Part shown: one piece after another, positions 23,482 to 33,100 of the stretch
Layout: the number at the start of each line of letters is the position of its first letter
Numbering within the stretch: the stretch's first letter is position 1
Origin: Spisula solida
Lineage: Eukaryota; Mollusca; Bivalvia; Venerida; Mactridae
Length of the DNA stretch: 64,000 nt
NCBI GenBank assembly: GCA_947247005.1
Contig: OX365949.1
Coordinates: forward strand, 5,528,001-5,592,000
Reading direction: 5' to 3'
The notes under the pieces: generated by a model
Database searches by the model: none
The model's input: the letters and a program-made list of their open reading frames with translations, nothing else
What the model was told of the DNA's origin: nothing
Made by a program: the position numbers and the translations under genes

Positions 23482-25132
23482 TGCAGCAATACACAAATTA
23501 GCTCCCTCACCAATCAAACTAGATGTATTAAGAAGATGGCTTAACATGTATAATTCACCCGACAATCGGTTACTTTTATTAGGTTTTACCCATGGTTTTA
23601 GAATTAACTTTGAGGGTCCAAGGCAAGCCCGTGTTTCGAAAAATCTCAAGTCAATTTCAGACCTTTCGGATACTGCCAAACAAAAAATTGATAAAGAAAT
23701 AAAGTTAGGCAGGGTAGCAGGGCCGTTCAATAGTCCACCTTTTGAAGATATTCAGGTTTCACCAATCGGTATTGTCGCTAAGAAAATGCCTGGTGAATTC
23801 AGGTTAATTCATCACCTATCACACCCCCTAGGATCATCAATTAACGATTTCATAGATCCCAAATTATGCTCGGTTAAATACACCGAATTCGAAGAAGCTA
23901 TACATATGGTTCAGGATCTGGGGCGTAATTGCTATTTATTCAAAATGGACATTAAAAGTGCGTTTAGGTTACTACCGATACACCCAGACGATTTTGAACT
24001 TCTCGGGTTTCGTCTGGAGGGTTGCTACTATTTTGATAAATGCCTACCGTTCGGATGTTGTATATCCCCAAGCTTGTTTGAAAAGTTCTCCACTTTCTTG
24101 GAATTCATTATTAAAGATCGTATTTCTAATAAGAAATTACTACATTATTTAGACGATTTTTTGGGTGGCGACAAAACCCTGTCCGGCTGTAAACGTAGCA
24201 TGCAGATATTTAATGACGCTATGCTGGAAATCGGTGTCCCCTTAGCAGACGACAAAACCGAAGGTCCGTCTACAAAACTGGTTTATCTGGGGTTAGAACT
24301 CGATTCTCAAGAAATGATAGTTCGAATTCCTGTGGATAAAATAGCCGAAATCGTGGTGAAAATCAGAGAAATAAATTCGAAAAAATCAGTTCAACTTAAA
24401 GTCATACAGTCATTGATTGGGTCCTTAAATTTCTGCTGTCGCGCTATTGCTATAGGCAGGCCGTTTTGTAGGCGTTTAATTAACGCAACTTGTGGTGTTA
24501 AACGCCACTTCCACTATGTCAGAATAACCAATGAAATGAGACACGATTTGGAAATGTGGTTAAGTTTCTTCAAAAATTTCAACGGAATATCGGTATTTCA
24601 CGATAGGTATTGGGTAACTAATGACGACGAGCAGTTCTTTACCGATAGCGCAGGCGGTATAGGCTTCGGAATTTGGTTTAAGGGTCATTGGTGCCAGGAA
24701 AAATGGCATCACGATTGGATAAGTCAAGATTTGAATAAAGACATTACATTACTAGAATTATTTCCTATAGTAGTCGCTACTGTTGTATTCGGTGATCAAA
24801 TAAGAAATAAGAAAATTCGTTTCAACTGCGATAACATGGCTGTGGTTCATATCCTGAATTCAATGACCTCAAAGTCGCCTCACGTTTCGGCTTTGCTAAG
24901 AATCCTTACCCTACAGTACATTAAAATCAATTGTCTTATTAAAGCCTCTCATATAGAGGGTTCAAAAAACGAAATTTGTGATGCACTTTCCCGCTTTCAG
25001 AAAACGAGGTTCACAGAATTAGCACCGGACGCGGATGTGAACGCAACGCCGATCCCGGATTACCTTTGGAATATATTCAACTTAGATCTAGAGCTTTGGT
25101 TCTCAAAGGGATCTCCACAAACACACAATTAG
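23141..25132 (+). CDS. Ngaro reverse transcriptase-RNase H
   Basis: An open frame of 663 codons with no stop; the real protein probably starts near 23470, because the first 110 codons overlap gag and look non-native. The RT palm is clear: conserved FKMDIKSAFRLLPIHP, then LPFGCCISPSLFEKF, and the catalytic box HYLDDFLGG with YLDD at about residues 336-339. RNase H follows with all four acidic residues: D502 (FTDSAGG), E539 (TLLELF), D564 (FNCDNMAV) and D614 (NEICDALSR). It makes and matures cDNA from the element RNA. Expression would need a +1 frame change from gag or internal initiation. It overlaps the recombinase frame by 67 bases at its 3' end. This is the best preserved gene of the window. 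Confidence 0.93.
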   Translation: MCRLVVYRRHFRHVHWVFVWTSTRVFVDGNHVNTSTSARIAAVHTLFIIVLLAITHPTISDMAIIQTRTRSVLQLFHFVVQNLVPFVDNHAATSLDLGHMPDHIGDSASPSVNDAAIHKLAPSPIKLDVLRRWLNMYNSPDNRLLLLGFTHGFRINFEGPRQARVSKNLKSISDLSDTAKQKIDKEIKLGRVAGPFNSPPFEDIQVSPIGIVAKKMPGEFRLIHHLSHPLGSSINDFIDPKLCSVKYTEFEEAIHMVQDLGRNCYLFKMDIKSAFRLLPIHPDDFELLGFRLEGCYYFDKCLPFGCCISPSLFEKFSTFLEFIIKDRISNKKLLHYLDDFLGGDKTLSGCKRSMQIFNDAMLEIGVPLADDKTEGPSTKLVYLGLELDSQEMIVRIPVDKIAEIVVKIREINSKKSVQLKVIQSLIGSLNFCCRAIAIGRPFCRRLINATCGVKRHFHYVRITNEMRHDLEMWLSFFKNFNGISVFHDRYWVTNDDEQFFTDSAGGIGFGIWFKGHWCQEKWHHDWISQDLNKDITLLELFPIVVATVVFGDQIRNKKIRFNCDNMAVVHILNSMTSKSPHVSALLRILTLQYIKINCLIKASHIEGSKNEICDALSRFQKTRFTELAPDADVNATPIPDYLWNIFNLDLELWFSKGSPQTHN

Positions 25133-25827
25133 CATATAATACGGCGGTCAATACTTTCAGTACGTTTAGGAGATTGTACAATTTACCAACAACTTGGCCA
25201 ATTCCGCTTCAGCATGTCATTTGGTTCATCACTTACTTATTTGAGAAGTCTTACTCATCTAAAACAATTCATACGTACGTGTCAGGACTTTCATTTTACC
25301 ATAAAATTAACTGTTGGTACAATATAACAGAAGTATTCTTAGTCCGTAAATTGTTGGAAGGCTGTCGTAGAAACAGACCGTCAGTCGATAACAGAGCCCC
25401 TATTACTATCTCTATGCTGATAGATTTTTGTAAAATACTGCCAAACGTGATGATCACTATACGGATTTCAAAAAATAATCAGTATGGAAAGCCTGTAACC
25501 TTGAAAATACCATGTGAGTCGAACACTTTAATATGTCCAGTCTGCAACATTAAACAGTATATCAGCATTCGTCCAGCTGCAGCAGGACAGCTTTTCGTCC
25601 ATGCAAATCTAAATCCAGTTACACGGTATCAGTTTTCCGCGGTGCTTAAAAAGTGCCTTAAACAAAGCTCATTCAAGCTGGACACTTATACGTCTCATAG
25701 CTTTAGAATAGGTCGAGCCACCCAACTAGCAATTATGGGGCTTTCCGAAATTGACATCATGAAACTAGGTAGATGGAAGTCAATAGCCTATTTGTCATAC
25801 ATTAGAACAACCACACTGTCCAATTAG
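25066..25827 (+). pseudogene. Ngaro tyrosine recombinase, catalytic Arg I region missing
   Basis: About 250 codons in the -1 phase after RT, overlapping its end. The N-terminal SAM-like domain is present (NTQLAYNTAVNTF.TFR). The C-terminal catalytic boxes are intact: HSFRIGR (His 211, Arg 214), GRWKS, and the nucleophile candidate Tyr 245 in AYLSYIR. The family segment that carries the first catalytic arginine (hydrophobic stretch then G.LRv.E) is absent. The frame passes directly from ICKILPNV-like sequence to MITIRISKN. This looks like an in-frame deletion of about 40-50 codons near 25440-25455, so the enzyme should be inactive. The enzyme integrates circular cDNA without target duplication. 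Confidence 0.88.
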
Positions 25828-25840
25828 CTTTTTACTTGCA

Positions 25841-26378
25841 GATATCTGGATCTTGGGCGATTCATTCCCGTATTGGGCTGGTGAGCGGGCGAAGGAGAGA
25901 CACAGATGTAACCTACGACTCCCGGGAGGTCTAACAGTTGCTTGGTGGGGCGTACGTGGTCTAGGATGGGCAGATTTCCAACACACCATTCAGCTGCCAG
26001 TACTTTTCAGAGCTGAGCCCAAGGTAATCCTAATCCACTTAGGGGGCAACGACATTGCTACCAACTCCGTACGCTTTATCATCAGTACAATTAAGACTAG
26101 CCTTCAATATTTGTTTACGGCCTTCCCGGGGTCGTCGTACATCTGGGTTGACATTATCCCTAGGTTAAACTGGGGTATCAGCCCAAACGCGTCCAAAGTT
26201 ATGAATAAGAAACGCCGACGTATTAATCAATTCGGATTTCCCTAAAGGACACAGCCTTAATATTGATATCGATACTGAAACGTCTGGTTTCTTTAGGGCA
26301 GACGGGGTCCATCTTTCCGATGTTGGTTTGGAACTCTATCTGGATACTATTAGGGATCAGTTGTTAAAATTAATTTAA
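25841..26378 (+). pseudogene. Ngaro SGNH hydrolase domain, frameshifted
   Basis: An SGNH/GDSL-family esterase-like domain, the accessory enzyme known from many Ngaro elements; its role in the life cycle is unknown. Block I is WILGDSFPYWAG (Ser at the GDS), block III is HLGGND, and block V, DGVHLSD (Asp 26301-26303, His 26310-26312), completes the triad. There is no ATG: the frame is open back across the recombinase end in the +1 phase, so it may be read as a fusion. It is alternatively spliced, as TTTTTACTTGCAG ends exactly at 25840. The first frame stops at 26243-26245 and block V lies in another frame, so there is an indel at about 26215-26243. Stop at 26376-26378. Confidence 0.85.
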
Positions 26379-26379
26379 G

Positions 26380-26424
26380 AATTTGGCGGAAATAAATTGT
26401 CAATTTATTTTTTGGCGGAAATTC
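26380..26424. repeat. Short direct repeat flanking a palindrome, 3' of hydrolase
   Basis: TTTGGCGGAAAT occurs twice (26382 and 26411), enclosing the palindrome AATAAATTGTCAATTTATT. It may be a 3'-processing or terminator-type structure of the Ngaro RNA; AATAAA is included in it. Confidence 0.5.
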
Positions 26425-26750
26425 TTATGTCGGGAGCGATCAGCAGCGCTTTCAAATAGGGAATGGCTACTTAATACATTGTCTAAAAATTATTACATAC
26501 CTATGATCGTGGCTTATCGGTAGAATCGTTAACTGCCGTTAAATTTTGAACTGCGGGTAAGCTGTGACTTATAGGTTCCAAAAACATATATTTTGGGTTA
26601 AATGAGCGGTTAAAGAGCTGGCCCGATAGCTAGTGTTCTATGGCGGTCTTTAATTAGCTCGCATTTTCATTAGGATGTTGTTTAGTTAGTACAAGACATA
26701 ATAGGTTGCACTGGTAGTTGATTTGGGTACCTAGCGTGTTTTTATTATTC

Positions 26751-26960
26751 GCCGGGCGGCGATAGCCTTAACATATGCCGAGCGGCATAGCTAGTGCATC
26801 GAGCGGTGCACAGGGTCTGTATGCATTTATAGGGCACCGGGCGGTGCGGCAGAGTCGGTATGCATTTATATGGCACCGTGCGGTGCAGCAAGAGTCTTTA
26901 TACAGTTATATGGCACCAAGCGGGGTGCAGCGTGCTTATATTATTTACGCCGTGCGGCGT
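26751..26960 (+). repeat. Array of seven GC-rich hairpins (Ngaro 3' region)
   Basis: Short palindromes with a GxGC-type centre occur at 26751 (GCCGGGCGGC), 26776 (TGCCGAGCGGCA), 26795, 26834 (GCACCGGGCGGTGC), 26873 (GCACCGTGCGGTGC), 26913 and 26949. The central four repeat with a 39-40-base period and share the linker ..GAGTC..TATGCATTTATAT. The stems vary while pairing is maintained (for example CACC/GGTG against GCC/GGC), so structure seems to matter more than sequence. The array lies between the hydrolase and the presumed 3' end of the element. Confidence 0.8.
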
Positions 26961-27533
26961 TGAACAGCCTAGCTAATGAGTGAAACAGGGGTTGGGTTTT
27001 TCGGTTATGTAAATATCCGCTGCTGGTCGCTCCCTTGTGTGGATCCTCTTCTGCGGCACTTGAACTGTGGATGAGTCAACTTCACTAGCACTAAGCCAGT
27101 GGAGATAATCTAACACCGTCATGACCATATCCGCCACTTTTAAAATACACTTATTCATTTATATGAAACAATTCATTATATCTATATACATGCGCATACA
27201 TATACTTGGAATACCGAAAATAAGAATGAGTAACCAACGCAGTGTTTTTGTTGTTTATCAGAACTGAGTCTTTGAATAATAATAAAAGCGGATCGAAAAT
27301 GATCGAGTCCTCATTTCCGTTACTATTTTTAGAGCGAGAAAATCCCGTTTTACATAGCAACCACTTTAAAGTATTTCTTAGATTTAGGATAATATTTTAG
27401 CTAAGATATTTCTAAGATGCTTCTTGAATATAACTTAAGACAAAAATAAGTTTTATTCTTAGCTAAAATAATTTCTTATCAGATAAGAAAATCTTACGAA
27501 AATATCTAAGAAGGTTTGTGAATACCAGCCCTG

Positions 27534-30137
27534 ACCACTAATCGTAGTAATACAATGAAGGCCAAGAGGTTCGTGTGTCTGAATGGTCGTGACGGTAAAG
27601 CGTTTGATACATTGTAAAATAATTTTGTGAGACGATGGCAAATTGTAATCCCTCCAAAATATTTTCTATTTATTTTTTTAGATGCACACAATTTGTAAAA
27701 TGCGTGTAATGCAAGTACATGCGACAAAACATTTTTTGTACATTTACATTAAAGAACGTAATTTATATTAATATTGTCAGTAAGTTGGGAAAACACAAAC
27801 AATCGAAAAAAGTGCAAATGAAAAACATATTGAATCTACACATTTTCATGGATAAATTTAAGAATTAAAAACACTTATAATCTCTGTAAATAATATAAAA
27901 CAATCAATTAACAAAACTCAGCGAATAAAGGATTCGAACCACTAGGGCTATATTCTGAACGTTGCCGACTGCACTAAACTGTAATTAGATTACTAACAGA
28001 TAACTTTAAGAATGAACCATATCATTGAATCATGACCTCCGAACGTAATAAATCAGAGTCTACCCGCCAAAATTGACTAGTCTGATAGGTCATGGCTCAG
28101 GGTTCAAAGTTGAACTATACCTGCTAGATACTTTTCATTTTTGTTCAAGTAATCAAAATAACGAACATCGGCATAGTACGTCGTAAATTTGGATGTGTCG
28201 AACAAAAAACAGTTTTTAATTGTTACATAAAAAAAGATAATAGAAAGTCTGACAGCACTCAACTAAATCAGCCGAGCACAGAAAACGTTAAAACGTCAAA
28301 CACTACATCTACATTGAGACAATGAACTGCCCAAGTCCCAGCTGGCAAAAAGCTGAATGACATAGCTGAATGTCCTAGTTTTAACAGTATAAATGCTGAA
28401 CTATTCAGTTTTAGCTCTCTGTTCAAAGTCCTACATCGTTTATGAATAATAGTGACAAAAATCCAAATGACATAGTTTCAGCAGTTTCAGCTGAACAACC
28501 TTTTTTCAGCAATAAGTAGGCTGAATGCCCTAGCTGAATGACATAGCTTAGCCAAGCTGATTTACTTATTACTGTAAGTCTGTTAAATACAACGTCAGAC
28601 TTGCCTACGGTTATCTAGTTGGTTAGTCATAGACTATATTCAGTTAATAATTTACATACCTTAGCAATTTTGTGAAAATTGTAACGACTTGTGGCACAGA
28701 GAGCCTGCCTCCAGCTTATTTTAAAGAGTTTTTGGGAAATCAATGCGACTCGTTTACCTGAAGCCTTAAATGTGAAGTATGCTTTGTGTCACGACATTTG
28801 CTCAAGATGAATTGCTGCACTAAACGAAAATACTATAAAATATAATAGTTTTCTGTTGTGAAGAGATACTAACTCAGCAAGGGTAATACACCCATCATAA
28901 CACTAACATGTGACCAACAATCATAGTCTATAGAAGCATGCGCGGTCGTGGCGTTGAGTTTCGATATGCCGACTTCAAAATCAATCAATAGGGATTATGT
29001 ATGCCCGTTTTGACCAACTGTTTGCTCGTATCAAATTTAAGAGTCTTATGTCCATTTCATATATCTACTGATCTTTGCAAACACTAATGCTAAATACATG
29101 TGTACATGTATGTGGATCAAATATTGAAACTCAATATTTTCAAAGTCCAAAAAAGAAGCATTGCTTTAAAACTAAGTTGGGCACTGGGCAGTGTGCCTTT
29201 TATGTTTTTATGTTTTCTGTGCTCGGCTGGTTCAGGTGGGCATTGTACCTTGTTTGTTTACACAGTGCATCTATGGTCGGATAAACGAATTTCTATCATC
29301 GATACACGGAGACGTTTAGTGTCACTCGAGCGATATATTACTTTGCTCTACGAAATTCTTCTTGGGAAATACATAGAGAAGAGACCGGATTTGTTTAATG
29401 AATCGTGATAATGAAAACGGAGTTTCCCTTGAAAGAAAGTTATTATTGTAAGGGACATATATCTCGCCTGTAGTGTTTTGTAATATCATTATACAAAATT
29501 GATACGTTTTCCAAACACCAAGAAATGTATATGAATAATTATATTTACTGGTGCTCTAAATAGGGGATATCCTTTCGTAATTCGTTTATTACACGGGTTG
29601 AATAACTGTTGTGTCATTTGAGAGATATTGAAAACTAGATGCATATTATACAAGATTTGAGAAAACACACGTTACTATAGGTGTATGTCTAGGTAATGCA
29701 TGTTTATGTACTTTAACCATAGAGTTTGTACAGTTAATCCCCCCCGTTTAGCTACCCAAGTTGGAAATTCACCTATATCGCTCTGCTACGTACACATTCT
29801 ATCTCATATAATGCTCTCGATTGCTGCGAACTTATATAGGTACCATGTAGTAACAATGAAATATTCATTTAAGAAAATTGTGTAACTTCGACTCTATGCA
29901 ATAATACGTTTATGCAAATGACTCTTAGAATTGTCAGGTGTTCAATCTAAGTTGCCCTTAGAGACTCAGACTGACAATGGAATCTCGTTTGCCTTTTAAC
30001 ATGGCTTTCAAATAATTTCCTGTCCACTTTCTAGTAAATAAAATATATTCAATCGCCGTGCGACATAAAAGTATTCGCCATCACAGTCAGGAAATTGATG
30101 TTTGTTGGTTTATCGACATCCCACGATGATCAAAAAA
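27534..30137. repeat. Tandem unit, copy 2, right part
   Basis: Continuation of copy 2 after the Harbinger-like insertion, matching copy 1 from 7439 onward (GACCACTAA..GTAATACAAT). It includes a decayed tRNA-like stretch near 27925-27990 (minus strand) and a segment of roughly 1.1 kb (about 28110-29265) missing from copy 1. That segment holds TTTCAGCA/AGCTGAATG-type degenerate repeats (28320-28560) and an inverted relative of 10316-10400 (at 29170-29260). No gene seen. Confidence 0.8.
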
Positions 30138-33100
30138 GGAACACACAATTTTATTGAATGAAGTAAGAGCATTTCAAATCAACTGATACTTCTTATAAAC
30201 TAGGGACCATCATGACAGAATAGTAATGGTCGTCAACGCCAAATGCATTGATTAGTTAGTGTTGTATAACTGGTCCGGTACTACATAGGTATCCACATAT
30301 CCCTAATAACAATAGTAGACATGGGCGTCTATGAGCCACCTCGTTTGACATATTAGCTAGAAGGTGTATCACATTGTGCTGGTTACAAATTGCAGTGTTC
30401 CTTACACTTTTGTGGATTAAATTGGCACATGACAGTAGGATTTTGTAGCTGTTTAGTTTTATTATTTTATTGTTCAATTTTATGTTGGCCATTGTGATGT
30501 GTGCATGTGGTATGTGATTTTTCTTTTCTGTTTGTACCTAATTTCTTTTTCAAATTCAAAGTCAAAAGTGGTTAATCAAGAAATAACTGTAGATCTGGGC
30601 TGGGTAGGACACTGACTCTGACTCTGACACAGACTTGCAATTCAATGTTTGGGAGGCGTTAAGCCTCTCATTACTACCATTGTTTTATACTAGGACTTGC
30701 ATGTCATTTAGCTTGAAACTGTGCATGTAAATGGGTACGCCTTACGTTTTAGTTCTGATCAATAGTGTGGATACTATGATTTGTTGGACTTTTCCGATAA
30801 CCAATCAATTTATATTAATGCTAAATGTGTTATGCAAAATAGCGACAGTTTTTTCATAACCTTTGCACGGGCGTATCAATCAAGAGATACTGAGAATGTT
30901 GACATGTTCTTTTATAATTACCCACGCACGAATGCAGATTTTGAATTCTAAGTTTTGTTAAGCACAATTCCATTCTCCACAATGTCAGCAAGTACACTCT
31001 GATTCAACATGTATATTTAATCAAGTAGATATCCTGAAATTAAAATAATAATCATTTTATCATGTGTGTATAGTCTGCTAAGTTATACCGCAATCCTGTC
31101 CGATTAAGCGACTTCGATCTCAGACTGTCACACGTAGTAACACTAGTCCTGATATAGATACCTTACGTAACATATTAGAAAATTCGTGTATTACTGTAAC
31201 AAATAGTGAAATAATGTGAATTGATATCTTCCATTTGGCTTAAATGCACGCACTGTCGATTGGATTGCAAACAGTCCAAAACAACGTAACGATCTCGGTT
31301 TGTTTTAGCCGACATGAGCCGGTTACATATGCTGCGTGGTTAAGGCCTTGTAGTATCTTTTACTGTTCTATTACCTTACATTGAATTCAAATTGACAAAC
31401 GTGATAATAGGCTATTGTAGTTTTATCTTTAATGGTTGCTTGTTATCATCCTGCTTAACTGCATAAGTAGACCTATTCCAATGCAACGACTTTCATGTGT
31501 ATAAAATTAATAACCATGTTGTTTTGATATGTAAATTTGATGGCCAATAAACATTGATTTTGTCTGGTTTCTCAACATTTTTCAAATTATACGGCGGCCG
31601 ATTCATCTACCCAGTTTTCTTGGATCGTATTTTAACGACTACTAACTTTACTTCCCACCAGGAACCAGCAGCCTCCCAAAATGGAGAGGAAAATCGACAA
31701 GAGTTTCAAATTTCCATTGAAACGTATAACCCGGATCGGCGGGTTACAAATCCAAGGCAATTGCTCCTTGACCTAGGCCGCGGCTAGAGTTTGTGTGACT
31801 GTTATACAAATACTGACCTTTTAAAATAACATCGAATGTTCCGTCAGTCAAGTGATTATATTAAGTCGACAGAGAAGGCAACACTTAACTTAGCTAGCCG
31901 GGCATACAAAACATCCGCCCAAGTCCAAGCTGTCGAAAAGTATAATGAATTATTAGTTTCAGCAACCAAAAGACTGAGTGCCCAAGCTCAATGACCCAGT
32001 TTCCACAGCAAAACGAATATACTGCGTAGTTTTAGCTGTCAGAAATCTTAAAACAAAGAAGCGCTCAACACACTGCCAACCAAGAAAATTAAACAGCTCT
32101 AGTCCCAACTGTTAAAAAGCTGAATAGAGCTAATTTCAGCAATAAAAAAGGTAAAAGCCCTTGCCGGATGACCAAGTTTCAATGTACGTAAAATGTACGC
32201 TGAATGCCCAAGCAAAAACAAATCGAGGTATATCTAAGTGAACAGTCCCGCCACATGACCACAGTTGGCACTCCAGCAGGATTACCTTAAACTCCGACCG
32301 CCATGCAGCTAGTGCATGTGGTAGAGAACTAGACGGACACCCGGCAGATGCTGGGTCGTTTGTACTTGTATGTTCTCTGAACAGAATGAATACATTTCAC
32401 TGATCACAAAAACATACGAAGGTTATGATGACTGTCAGACTTTTAAATGACAATAAATATAACAGCCGCCCACCACAGTTAAATACATCATAACAATTCT
32501 CTTAGAAATAAACTGTAAAAGATCACGCCATAACATAACCAAGAACAAAGACAACACGTGTGTAAGAATAAACGGACAACGCGAAACGCTGTTAAAGTGT
32601 TTACTAAGCGGGGAGCTTATTAGATTTCCGGTGCAATTTTGTTGATCATTACCATCCGTGGACACAAACTGTCTACTCTATTTCACACGGCGGCATCATC
32701 TTAATGGGAGCGAACTAACGTAACTTCAAGCCAAACAAAACAATTATTCGATAAAATATATTGTTAACAGTTTTACTTGCGGACAGGACACGAGAACAGG
32801 ATGATCCCGTTCACCCCTGATTAGATGTTGTTTATGTTATATTGGTGGTATTATTGGTGTACTTACAAAACGTGGTAGACACGATACTTCAGATTCGTAG
32901 TATTAATCGGACTTATAGTCTCTTATAAAAACTACATGTAATTTCAATTAATCTACGAGGGGTGTTTGAAGAATAATGCAACTCATAGCGTAACTATATA
33001 CATTTACTATTACAACCAATGTATCCACTATTCTAGTGTCGTTTCAAGTCACGATTTCCATCTTTGTATTCACTGTTTGAAGCAGTTTAGACAATCACGA

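Larger units (their letters stand above)
19200..26965 (+). mobile_element. Ngaro-type tyrosine-recombinase retrotransposon
   Basis: Gene order on the plus strand is gag (split), RT-RNase H, tyrosine recombinase, SGNH hydrolase. There is no DDE integrase or protease. The recombinase and the extra SGNH hydrolase are characteristic of the Ngaro group within the DIRS order. The outer limits are not certain: I could not find the split direct repeats expected of Ngaro, so the ends given are the first promoter-like sequence and the end of the 3' hairpin array. YR elements make no target duplication. It sits inside the Harbinger-like element and contains a 3050-bp DNA element in gag. Gag, recombinase and hydrolase are damaged, so this copy is dead although its RT frame is intact. 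Confidence 0.88.
15811..27530. mobile_element. Harbinger-like DNA transposon carrying nested insertions
   Basis: The termini are inverted repeats, GGCTGGTATTCACAAA followed by .CTTCTTAGATA at both ends (15811-15838 and 27503-27530, one mismatch in 28), continuing into AT-rich TTCTTAGATA-type subterminal repeats. The element is flanked by the direct repeat CTG (15808-15810 and 27531-27533). Copies 1 (7436-7438) and 3b show the uninterrupted site with a single CTG, proving an insertion. A 3-bp CWG or TWA duplication is known for PIF/Harbinger elements, hence the call. I could not recognise a transposase in the roughly 3.3 kb left of the Ngaro insertion or the roughly 0.5 kb right of it, so it may be non-autonomous or decayed. 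Confidence 0.75.

Noticed and set aside
26973..27360. Minus-strand frames near the right end of the Harbinger-like element
   Set aside because: They might be remains of its transposase gene, but no PIF/Harbinger motif is visible.
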